From positions 1 to 6,898 of the forward strand of contig VSPM01000107.1 in the NCBI GenBank assembly GCA_009775365.1: 6,898 nt of DNA, in the 5' to 3' direction. Below are positions 1 to 5,605 of this stretch, piece by piece (positions within the stretch are counted from its first letter, which is position 1; every line of letters begins with the position of its first letter). The position numbers and the translations under genes were made by a program. The notes under the pieces are model-generated. The model was not told where the DNA came from, did no database searches, and worked only from the letters and a program-made list of their open reading frames with translations. The stretch comes from Muribaculaceae bacterium. GTDB taxonomy: Bacteria; Bacteroidota; Bacteroidia; Bacteroidales; Muribaculaceae.

Positions 1-88
1 CACGCCCGATGTCAAGACCATGTCGATTTAATAATGCCTAAATCTTTATAATTTTTGTAGATTCCGATGCGGTTGCCATGGTTTCTAA

Positions 89-117
89 GAAAGATATTAG
101 CATCTTTCATCTTTTTT
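89..117 (+). terminator. Possible intrinsic terminator of an upstream gene
   Basis: A 7-bp perfect stem, GAAAGAT (89-95) against ATCTTTC (102-108), encloses a 6-base loop and is followed after two bases by a T-rich run (CTTTTTT, 111-117). This has the shape of a weak rho-independent terminator. It would end transcription of a gene lying mostly to the left of the window and so insulate the operon that starts at 182. The stem is AT-rich and short, so chance is a real alternative. Confidence 0.4.
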
Positions 118-181
118 AATTAAATTCGCGACTTGGATAGTTATTAATCCCCAACAATGATTACTAAATATAGAGTCTAAG

Positions 182-571
182 ATGAATAGGAAATCTGAAA
201 TGCTGGCAAGAGCAGGTCAGCAACTCATTAACTCCGGCTTCTATACTGAAAGCATTCATTGCTGGTATTATTCTGTATTACAGATGATGAAGTATGCCTT
301 AGCTAATTCTACAAATAGATCTCTGACTTATTCCAATCAGGAAAGCAAAGGCAAGCAAAGTGTCGGATTCTCTCATGACTGGCTGAAGTTTGAAATATGC
401 AACAGAATAACTAACAGTAGAATTAAAAATGTTTTTGAAGAGGATTTCTCTGTGCTAAAGGAAGAAAGAGTCTCAGCAGATTACAAACTCAAAGTCTTTT
501 CTCAGATAGAGGCTGTAACTTGCAGGGAAACCTCTGAAAGAATGTTGGCGGCTTTACGTTATATAATATAA
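182..571 (+). CDS. Small HEPN-like helical protein, first gene of a three-gene operon with a SecB-like chaperone
   Basis: This 129-residue, mostly helical protein has the pattern of the HEPN fold. Residues 6-20 look like the first helix. Residues 21-42, with the paired tyrosines of ESIHCWYYSVLQMMKYAL, match the helix that carries YYS/YYA in HEPN proteins. Residues 88-102, ending ERVSADYK, match the usual R-x-x-ADY segment, and a final helix closes the chain (105-128). Many HEPN proteins are ribonucleases or toxins, but the canonical Rx4-6H active-site motif is not present, and the only histidines are H26 and H65. It may therefore be non-catalytic or use other residues. An alternative start at Met7 (base 200) has a better ribosome binding site. 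The next gene begins 13 bases downstream, so the two are probably cotranscribed. The coding sequence is more AT-rich than the genes to its right. Function is inferred; the HEPN call is from pattern only. Confidence 0.6.
   Translation: MNRKSEMLARAGQQLINSGFYTESIHCWYYSVLQMMKYALANSTNRSLTYSNQESKGKQSVGFSHDWLKFEICNRITNSRIKNVFEEDFSVLKEERVSADYKLKVFSQIEAVTCRETSERMLAALRYII
188..193 (+). promoter_or_regulatory. Shine-Dalgarno-like AGGAAA inside the 5' end of the HEPN-like gene
   Basis: AGGAAA lies six bases before the in-frame ATG at 200 (Met7). The annotated ATG at 182 has only a weak purine stretch upstream (TAGAGTCTAAG). The true product may therefore be 123 residues, beginning MLARAGQQL. Bacteroidota often initiate without a strong Shine-Dalgarno sequence, so the longer start is kept in the annotation. 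Confidence 0.3.
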
Positions 572-584
572 AAGGAATATTATT

Positions 585-1001
585 ATGATCGACAATATGA
601 TGGAATCAATAAAAAATCAACTCTCAATGTTGGCAAAATCTTGCCCTGAGATTGTGTTCAGATTTGAATATGATGAAGCAAAGGAACGTGCCTTGGTGTC
701 ATATTCTTTGCCGTCGAATATTGACGATGATAATATCTTCTGGGACAAACTGTTTGATTTAAAACGTTTCTTTAATGAATCGTGGCCTGACAATTATCCT
801 TTGTTTTGCGAAAATGAACGTTTGTTTAATCTTTCCGACAGAGCAGAAACTATTTGTAATGATAAAAATCGTGGAATAGAATCTGTTTCAAGCGACCCCT
901 GTGAGTTTAGCATTCCAATGTCGTGTCAGCACAACTTCTCATTGGATGATGACATGAATGAATTTGTCGGAGACAATTTTGAATATTCTTTAGCCGCGTA
1001 A
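585..1001 (+). CDS. Acidic protein of unknown family, candidate middle (antitoxin-like) partner
   Basis: I do not recognise this 138-residue protein. It starts with a short helix (residues 3-18), followed by two probable beta strands around VFRFEYDE (24-31) and RALVSYSLP (35-43), then a helical aromatic segment (FWDKLFDLKRFFNESW, 52-67). From residue 97 to the end there is no lysine or arginine but nine acidic residues, mixed with Phe, Tyr, Met and Leu, so the tail is probably flexible and exposes hydrophobic side chains. No nucleotidyltransferase GS motif and no helix-turn-helix is evident, so it is neither an obvious MNT partner of HEPN proteins nor an obvious DNA-binding antitoxin. The start at 585 is supported by AAAGGA at about 570-575, nine bases upstream. 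Its stop codon shares one base with the start of the SecB-like gene, which suggests coordinated synthesis. By position it could be the chaperone's client, but that is inference. Confidence 0.7.
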   Translation: MIDNMMESIKNQLSMLAKSCPEIVFRFEYDEAKERALVSYSLPSNIDDDNIFWDKLFDLKRFFNESWPDNYPLFCENERLFNLSDRAETICNDKNRGIESVSSDPCEFSIPMSCQHNFSLDDDMNEFVGDNFEYSLAA

Positions 1002-1432
1002 TGATTATGGAAAAACAGGCAACGAAATCGGTTTTTAGATTTATTAAATATATTGTCAATGAATCTGCCATTACAATAAAAGAAGGAGACATCGCTAATG
1101 ATTTTAGAATGTCGCTTAATCTTAATGCAAAAGTTGACAATAGTTCTGATGTCTCCAGGCTTGAACTTACAATCGATGTAAGCGACATAAATCAGGTGAT
1201 TGCTGCTCATGTGGTTATGACCGGATATTTTGAATCCATCAATTGCGATGAAGCCCAAAGAAACGCTTTTTTATGCCATAACGCACCGGCAATATTGTTC
1301 CCTTATATGAGGGCGTATGTGTCGTGTGTCACAGCTCAATCAGGCATGTCTCCTGTAATCATACCGACTATAAATCTCAGGAAGGAAGGCGAAAATCTGC
1401 TTGCTCAGATTTCAAAGGCTTCAGAAGATTAA
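1001..1432 (+). CDS. SecB-like chaperone (SecB family)
   Basis: The 143-residue product is close to the usual SecB length (about 155 in E. coli). Its most diagnostic part is the C-terminal half. LFPYMRAYVS (99-108) aligns with the LFPYARE segment of SecB, and TAQSGMSPVIIPTINL (111-126) corresponds to the following turn and the APVNF strand. The N-terminal half has the alternating beta-strand pattern of the family (FRMSLNLNAKV, 35-45; LELTIDVS, 54-61; VVMTGYFES, 71-79). Canonical SecB is a cytosolic tetramer that holds preproteins unfolded for SecA. SecB-like proteins encoded beside toxin-antitoxin genes instead protect a specific antitoxin. The tight linkage to two small genes favours the dedicated role here. 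The gene starts inside a TAATG stop-start overlap with no evident Shine-Dalgarno sequence, implying translational coupling; Met3 at 1007 is an alternative start. SecB family membership is fairly secure, the client is not known. Confidence 0.88.
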   Translation: MIMEKQATKSVFRFIKYIVNESAITIKEGDIANDFRMSLNLNAKVDNSSDVSRLELTIDVSDINQVIAAHVVMTGYFESINCDEAQRNAFLCHNAPAILFPYMRAYVSCVTAQSGMSPVIIPTINLRKEGENLLAQISKASED

Positions 1433-1549
1433 TATTGGCTCTCATTCAGACATATTCGACTAATTATTGTATACATGACAAAAGCCTTCATCCCTACAGG
1501 GCAGAATTGATTGAAAAAACGAGAAGAAACAGAATGAGTTTACTTATCA

Positions 1550-1582
1550 CGGCGGCCTGCAGATAATTTCTGCAGGCCGCCG
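1550..1582 (+). terminator. Perfect 14-bp hairpin after the SecB-like operon
   Basis: CGGCGGCCTGCAGA (1550-1563) is exactly complementary in inverted order to TCTGCAGGCCGCCG (1569-1582), leaving a 5-base loop. It lies 118 bases past the stop of the SecB-like gene and before the rfbA promoter, as expected for the end of that transcription unit. The stem is strong and GC-rich, but the nearest T-rich stretch (CCTTTTCTTT) begins about 14 bases downstream, so it is not a textbook rho-independent site. Confidence 0.6.
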
Positions 1583-1602
1583 GCATTTATAGCTGCCTTT
1601 TC

Positions 1603-1634
1603 TTTGGGAGGTAACAAAGAATTTAGTAACTTTG
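1603..1634 (+). promoter_or_regulatory. Bacteroides-type promoter for rfbA
   Basis: TTTG at 1603-1606 is followed, after 20 bases, by TAACTTTG at 1627-1634. This is an exact match to the Bacteroidota primary sigma consensus (TTTG, spacing of about 19-21, TAnnTTTG). Transcription would start near 1640, giving a leader of about 30 bases before the rfbA ATG. The match also supports the phylum assignment and indicates that rfbA is transcribed independently of the SecB-like operon. Confidence 0.72.
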
Positions 1635-1669
1635 AGGCAGTATTATTCTGAAGATTAAAGTCGATACTC

Positions 1670-2575
1670 ATGAAAGGAATCGTTCTCGCGGGTGGCTCCG
1701 GCACCCGACTCTATCCCATAACAAAAGGTGTCAGCAAACAGATGCTGCCGGTGTTTGACAAGCCTATGGTGTATTACCCAATATCTACACTCATGCTGGC
1801 GGGCATTCGCGACATCCTCATTATCTCCACTCCGCAAGACCTCCCGGGGTTTAAACGCCTCCTTGGCGACGGGTCTGACTACGGCGTGAAGTTCACATAT
1901 GCCGAACAGCCTTCTCCCGACGGCCTTGCTCAGGCTTTCATCATAGGGAAGGAGTTTATCGGCAACGATTCTGCATGCCTTGTGCTGGGCGACAACATAT
2001 TTCATGGAGCAGGCTTCTCTCAGGTGCTCAAAGACGCGGTAGACACTGCGGAGAATGAGTCGAAAGCCACCGTGTTCGGCTACTGGGTAGACGACCCGGA
2101 ACGCTACGGAGTGGCTGAATTTGACAAGGAAGGCAACTGCATATCGATTGAAGAGAAACCGGAACACCCTAAAAGCAACTACGCTGTGGTGGGATTGTAT
2201 TTCTACCCCAACAAAGTGGTTGACGTGGCAGCCCAAATAAAGCCGTCGGCTCGCGGCGAACTCGAAATCACTACCGTTAACCAGGAATTCCTGAAAGACG
2301 GTGAGCTCAAAGTGAAAACCCTGCCTCGCGGATTCGCATGGCTCGACACCGGCACACACGACTCGCTCGCCGAAGCGTCAATATACGTTGAAGTGCTCGA
2401 AAAACGTCAAGGGCTGAAGATTGCCTGTCTTGAAGGGATAGCATATCGCCAAGGCTGGATTTCTGAAGAGCGCATGAGGGAAATCGCAAAACCAATGCTT
2501 AAAAATCAATATGGCCAATACCTTCTCAAAGTGATAAACGAAGTAAAACGGAATGACATCCTGAATATGGACTGA
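1670..2575 (+). CDS. rfbA: Glucose-1-phosphate thymidylyltransferase RfbA/RmlA
   Basis: This enzyme joins dTTP and glucose-1-phosphate to make dTDP-glucose and pyrophosphate, the first step of dTDP-L-rhamnose and related dTDP-sugar synthesis for surface polysaccharides; it acts in the cytosol. The 301 residues are full length for the family. Visible landmarks are the nucleotide-binding loop GGSGTRLYP (8-16), KQMLP (23-27), EQPSPDGLAQAF (79-90), LGDN (106-109) with the metal-binding Asp108, EEKP (161-164), ARGELEIT (194-201) and WLDTGTHDS (224-232) with the second metal-ligand Asp226. No catalytic residue appears to be missing. The start is fixed by the family N-terminus MKGIVLAGG. The usual companions rfbB, rfbC and rfbD are not next to it: it has its own promoter and terminator, so the remaining pathway steps must be encoded elsewhere. 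A clear ribosome binding site is not visible. Its GC content is higher than that of the preceding operon. Confidence 0.97.
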   Translation: MKGIVLAGGSGTRLYPITKGVSKQMLPVFDKPMVYYPISTLMLAGIRDILIISTPQDLPGFKRLLGDGSDYGVKFTYAEQPSPDGLAQAFIIGKEFIGNDSACLVLGDNIFHGAGFSQVLKDAVDTAENESKATVFGYWVDDPERYGVAEFDKEGNCISIEEKPEHPKSNYAVVGLYFYPNKVVDVAAQIKPSARGELEITTVNQEFLKDGELKVKTLPRGFAWLDTGTHDSLAEASIYVEVLEKRQGLKIACLEGIAYRQGWISEERMREIAKPMLKNQYGQYLLKVINEVKRNDILNMD

Positions 2576-2594
2576 GGGGTGTAAGAAAGGCAAC

Positions 2595-2651
2595 AAAAAC
2601 GCAATAAAATAGTCGATTCTTGAATAATCCGGCTATTTTATTGCGTTTTTT
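2595..2651 (+). terminator. Intrinsic terminator of rfbA
   Basis: AAAAACGCAATAAAATAG (2595-2612) pairs perfectly over 18 bp with CTATTTTATTGCGTTTTT (2633-2650), around a 20-base loop that can be shortened by further pairs at its base. The right arm runs into a T tract at 2646-2651. The hairpin starts 19 bases after the rfbA stop. Because the left arm begins with a run of A, it could also stop transcription from the opposite strand, though no gene needs that here. Confidence 0.88.
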
Positions 2652-2672
2652 ATTAACTTTTTTTCAAATTCT

Positions 2673-2704
2673 TTTGGCATTGTCATTATTTTACATTTAC
2701 TTTG
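2673..2704 (+). promoter_or_regulatory. Probable promoter of the DUF3575 / lipoprotein operon
   Basis: TTTG (2673-2676) is followed after 20 bases by TTACTTTG (2697-2704), one mismatch from the Bacteroides -7 consensus TAnnTTTG. It lies just past the rfbA terminator and would give a leader of about 95 bases before the ATG at 2807. A second near match to the -7 box, TAACTTTA at 2709-2716, has no good -33 partner. The long leader could hold post-transcriptional control, but I see no recognisable riboswitch. Confidence 0.48.
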
Positions 2705-2806
2705 TGACTAACTTTATCTCTTCACAATTCCTCTCCCCTTTTCCTGGCATTTTCTCGCCCGGAATCATCAAAATTACTTTTATATAACCTTAAAACCTAT
2801 CTGTCA

Positions 2807-3442
2807 ATGAATGTTGCGGGCGCACTGCTCCTTATAGCCGCATCAGCGGCTGCGCCACACTCTGAGCCAAACGGCCCGGAACAGAACATTCCGCAACAAG
2901 ACAGACTTCGCCCCTCATTTATTTCAAGACTGTTTCCGTCATTCGACAGTCGGCGGTTCATTGCTGTTAAAACCGACATAGTGCCATGGGCTGCCACAAT
3001 CATGAATCTGGAAGGTGAATTGCAACTATCTCCCCACATATCTGCCACGCTGCCGATATGGTGGTGCCCGTGGAAGATATCCGAATCACATTCCCTGAAA
3101 ATCCTTGCCCTTCTTCCCGAAGGAAGATGGTGGATCAAGGCTCCCGGAGTGGGGCATTTTTTCGGACTTCATTTCTCCGCAGCATGGTTCAACCTGCGCC
3201 ATGGCTCTACGCGCTACCAAGACTCGGGACGCCCCTTGCTCGGCGGCGGCATATCATATGGCTATTCCGTCCCACTTGCCCCGCTATGGAGCCTGCAGCT
3301 CGAAATAGGAGCCGGATTCGCGTCAATGCAATATGAACGGTTCTACAACATTCCCAATGGCGCGAGAATCGACACCCGGCGCACATCTTACTGGGGAATA
3401 GACCGTCTCGGAGTGTCTATAACATATATTCTTAATCACTGA
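2807..3442 (+). CDS. DUF3575 family protein, probably outer-membrane or periplasmic
   Basis: The 211-residue product matches the DUF3575 family of Bacteroidota, commonly encoded beside fimbrillin-type lipoproteins. Residues 4-16 form a short hydrophobic, alanine-rich export signal, followed by a polar linker to about residue 48. The conserved domain then runs from FIAVKTDIV (51-59) through LPIWWCPW (82-89), LLPEGRWW (102-109), FGLHFS (119-124), RYQDSGRPLLGGGISYGY (136-153) and LEIGAGFASMQYERFY (165-180) to the closing strand LGVSITYIL (201-209). Alternating aromatic strands ending near the C-terminus suggest a small beta-barrel-like protein. The exact function of DUF3575 is not known; a role in the assembly or anchoring of surface appendages is inferred from gene context. 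The signal lacks the usual basic N-terminal residues, yet no in-frame start codon was found in the roughly 55 bases read upstream. The next gene follows after four bases, so they are cotranscribed. Confidence 0.82.
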   Translation: MNVAGALLLIAASAAAPHSEPNGPEQNIPQQDRLRPSFISRLFPSFDSRRFIAVKTDIVPWAATIMNLEGELQLSPHISATLPIWWCPWKISESHSLKILALLPEGRWWIKAPGVGHFFGLHFSAAWFNLRHGSTRYQDSGRPLLGGGISYGYSVPLAPLWSLQLEIGAGFASMQYERFYNIPNGARIDTRRTSYWGIDRLGVSITYILNH

Positions 3443-3446
3443 CTAT

Positions 3447-4418
3447 ATGAGACTCCGATTCACAGCCACCGCCGCCATTCCGATAATTCTGTGCGGGTGC
3501 ATCCACGATCACCCGGGGCCGGACGCACACGACCCTACGCTGGTGAATGTGGCAATCGAGGTCACTCCCCCTCCCGAATGGGAAGAGAAGTCGCTTAATG
3601 TGAAAACAAGAGAGGATTCTCACGAAAGCCAACATCGCATCATTGCAGAAGTTATGCGCAACGGAAAAAAGGAATGGCGCCATGAGCAGATAATCTCAGG
3701 CGAGGAGTATTCTTCCGGGCCGATTATAATAAGGCTCCCCTTCTCTCTTCATGCCGTGGAATATACGCTCTCAGTGTGGAGCGACATATTGCACCCTGAA
3801 TCCGCGCCCGCATATGATGCCGAATTGCTAAACCATGTAACTCCGTCAGAGCCGATCCCTTTCTGGGAAAGCAGGAATGACTGCTCTTTCTTTTCCAATT
3901 ATATCGACCTGCGAAAATATCGAAATCAATGGGACTCAAAGGTGGTGGTGCCGACTGCTCTTTCTCGCCCCATTGCAAGATTTGAAATTGTGGCCACCGA
4001 TCTCCAAGAGTTTCTCGACTACACTGAGTTTGAGCGACAGCATGGAGAAACCTACACCGTGACCCTATCAGGCCACAGCAGAATAGCAAGCGTGTTTGAT
4101 GCCACCTCATCAAGCGGTGCCACTTCATTCTTCATATCAATGCCCGATAAAACCATCCCCCTCTCCCTTTACGGCCATCCCCCCGACGAAATCTTGCTGC
4201 ATTCCTGCGCATTGTTTCCGGAAGAAGAAGCCTCTATAGACGCCACAATCACCGTATATAACTCTGCACGCTTGATAATGGCTAAATCTGAAGAATTCAC
4301 AATACCACTTGAACGAGGAAAAGTGACACGCGTAAAAGGGAATTTCCTCACGAACTTCTACAAAAACTCAATTAACGTCGACAATATCTGGAACGGTGAA
4401 ATATTGATAGAAATCTGA
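3447..4418 (+). CDS. Fimbrillin-like lipoprotein resembling DUF6562
   Basis: This 323-residue protein begins with a lipoprotein signal: a basic start (MRLR), a hydrophobic core and a lipobox, LCGC at 15-18, making Cys18 the likely lipidated residue. The mature part is beta-rich. Segments such as PIARFEIVATDLQEFL (175-190) and GETYTVTLSGHS (200-211) match the pattern of the C-terminal domain of DUF6562 proteins, which resemble the FimB/Mfa2 and fimbrillin groups. The ending, with NFLTNF (299-304) and a last strand GEILIEI (317-323), is the usual close of fimbrillin-like folds. In related type V pili such proteins are exported as lipoproteins and assembled at the cell surface; that role is inferred here. 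No Shine-Dalgarno sequence precedes the ATG, which lies four bases after the DUF3575 stop, so translation is probably coupled. It could be an anchor or tip subunit rather than a shaft pilin. Confidence 0.75.
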   Translation: MRLRFTATAAIPIILCGCIHDHPGPDAHDPTLVNVAIEVTPPPEWEEKSLNVKTREDSHESQHRIIAEVMRNGKKEWRHEQIISGEEYSSGPIIIRLPFSLHAVEYTLSVWSDILHPESAPAYDAELLNHVTPSEPIPFWESRNDCSFFSNYIDLRKYRNQWDSKVVVPTALSRPIARFEIVATDLQEFLDYTEFERQHGETYTVTLSGHSRIASVFDATSSSGATSFFISMPDKTIPLSLYGHPPDEILLHSCALFPEEEASIDATITVYNSARLIMAKSEEFTIPLERGKVTRVKGNFLTNFYKNSINVDNIWNGEILIEI

Positions 4419-4485
4419 CTGAACCTTCAATGCCAGCCACCCAAAAGAATTATAACGACAATAATTTTAAAACATACAACAGATT

Positions 4486-5508
4486 ATGACACACTTTTTA
4501 TCATCCTCATCAGCCATTGCCATTAGTGCAGTTCTTGCAGGTGCCGCGCTCATCGGATGCACCTCAACTGATGTTGTAGAACCTCCCGCAGGAGAAGCAA
4601 ATGCCGGAAAAGAGATCTCCCTGTCGATTTCCGCACCTGAAGCGAATGGGGCGACACGCGCCGACACCGACCACAAACTGCGCTACACCGCCAAACTATT
4701 CCAAGGCGACTACATCAAAGACTCTTTTAAATTTCTCGAACGCAAGGAGGCCATCCCCACTGACGGCGAATCCGCCACGATAGTATTCTCTGTGCCGGAA
4801 GGGACATACTCGGTGATTCTTTTTGCCGACTATATACCGTCAAACTCTTCTCCCAAAGACAACGGGCTGTATGAAGACCGCTACTACGACACCTCAGCGG
4901 AAAATGAAAGCGTGACAATGAAAGCCTTCACAACCAATAACGGCTCAACTGCTCTCGACTATAACTGCATCAACAACGACAACTATGACGCTTTCGCGGC
5001 TTATCAGGTTATCAATAAAACAGAAGGCAAATACGAAACTTCAATCGAACTCTCCCGCATTGTAAGCAAGGTGAGAGTAGTAAGCGCCACTGATGTCCCG
5101 GAGAACACGAAAGTGTCATCAATTTCATTCAGCGATTTCTCTTACATTCCCGAATATTCAATTGCTTCAGGACATGCCGTCGGACATGCCGAATCCGGCA
5201 AAATGAACCTGCGGAACAATTCTCTCTCCGGGATGTCAAAGCCGGCTGAAAACGAACTCTTCTACTTTTATTCATTTGCCGACGGCACAAAAGACAACTT
5301 CCTTGAAGACATAAGATTCAACGTAGAATTCACCGACAACAGCACACGTGAGACATTCGTGCCCAAAGGCACAATCCAGGTAAGAAGAAACTATATAACC
5401 ATTCTTAAAGGTGCATTTCTTGCAGAGCCTGCCCCCGAGCTCGGCGACATCATACTCAATCTCTCATCAGATCAGAACTGGGAAAACACAATAAATTCAA
5501 CATTCTGA
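4486..5508 (+). CDS. Second fimbrillin-like lipoprotein resembling DUF6562
   Basis: The 340-residue product has a lipoprotein signal ending in LIGC (22-25), with Cys25 the likely lipidated residue, followed by a polar linker and ATRAD (56-60), a position where many Bacteroidales pilin-like proteins carry a Thr-Arg. The N-terminal domain contains FSVPEGTYSVILFADYI (101-117), YYDTS (133-137) and NDNYDAFAAY (164-173), typical of the DUF6562 group. The second domain begins at ELSRIVSKVRVVSATD (188-203), and RRNYITILKGAFL (300-312) matches the conserved strand near the end of fimbrillin-like proteins. The chain ends GDIILNLSSDQNWENTI (320-336). It shares architecture with the preceding lipoprotein but is clearly diverged, so the two probably fill different positions in one structure. 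The 67-base gap to that gene contains no hairpin and no complete promoter, so both are likely in one operon. Alternative roles include a surface adhesin not built into a pilus. Confidence 0.75.
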   Translation: MTHFLSSSSAIAISAVLAGAALIGCTSTDVVEPPAGEANAGKEISLSISAPEANGATRADTDHKLRYTAKLFQGDYIKDSFKFLERKEAIPTDGESATIVFSVPEGTYSVILFADYIPSNSSPKDNGLYEDRYYDTSAENESVTMKAFTTNNGSTALDYNCINNDNYDAFAAYQVINKTEGKYETSIELSRIVSKVRVVSATDVPENTKVSSISFSDFSYIPEYSIASGHAVGHAESGKMNLRNNSLSGMSKPAENELFYFYSFADGTKDNFLEDIRFNVEFTDNSTRETFVPKGTIQVRRNYITILKGAFLAEPAPELGDIILNLSSDQNWENTINSTF

Positions 5509-5555
5509 CGAACTGCCCCACCCGGCCCACCGGTGAGACAAAAGAACTGTTTAAT

Positions 5556-5601
5556 GACAATCCGCCGCATTCAAATCATCCATAGAACCCGGCGGACTGT
5601 C
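5556..5601. terminator. Shared hairpin between convergent operons
   Basis: GACAATCCGCCG (5556-5567) pairs with CGGCGGACTGTC (5590-5601) over 12 positions, with one A-C mismatch on the plus transcript that becomes a G-U pair on the minus transcript. It lies 48 bases after the second lipoprotein stop and four bases after the recombinase stop, so it could terminate both. Neither side has a T tract and the loop is 22 bases, so termination strength is uncertain. A recombinase-binding inverted repeat is a less likely alternative. Confidence 0.45.
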
Positions 5602-5605
5602 CCTC

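Noticed and set aside
2..31. Possible tail of an upstream gene (reading TPDVKTMSI then stop)
   Set aside because: Only nine codons are available and all three plus frames end within the first 51 bases, so the correct frame cannot be chosen. The hairpin at 89-117 hints at an upstream gene but does not identify it.
907..1258. Minus-strand open frames opposite the second and third genes
   Set aside because: They overlap two well-supported plus-strand genes, have no family pattern and no upstream signals; they are shadows of the SecB-like gene.
182..1432. HEPN-MNT toxin-antitoxin pair
   Set aside because: The second protein lacks the GS-type nucleotidyltransferase signature and the third is SecB-like, so the usual MNT antitoxin is absent.
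1468..1475. TGTATACA palindrome between the SecB-like gene and the hairpin
   Set aside because: An 8-base palindrome in AT-rich DNA is expected by chance, and it sits away from any promoter element.
1324..1566. Plus-strand 80-codon open frame overlapping the end of the SecB-like gene
   Set aside because: Its first third is a frame-shifted reading of the SecB C-terminus and its end runs into the hairpin at 1550-1582. The composition is low-complexity basic/polar with no recognisable pattern.
1655..2359. 234-codon minus-strand open frame opposite rfbA
   Set aside because: It lies wholly opposite an unmistakable rfbA and results from that gene's codon bias; the translation has no family features.
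2675..2751. Direct repeat TGGCATT (2675-2681 and 2745-2751) around the operon promoter
   Set aside because: It is only seven bases, in direct rather than inverted orientation, and so not evidence for an invertible segment or an operator.
4462..4469. TAATTTTA as a -7 box for an internal promoter before the second lipoprotein
   Set aside because: It is one mismatch from consensus, but no TTTG is found about 20 bases upstream, so an independent promoter is not supported.
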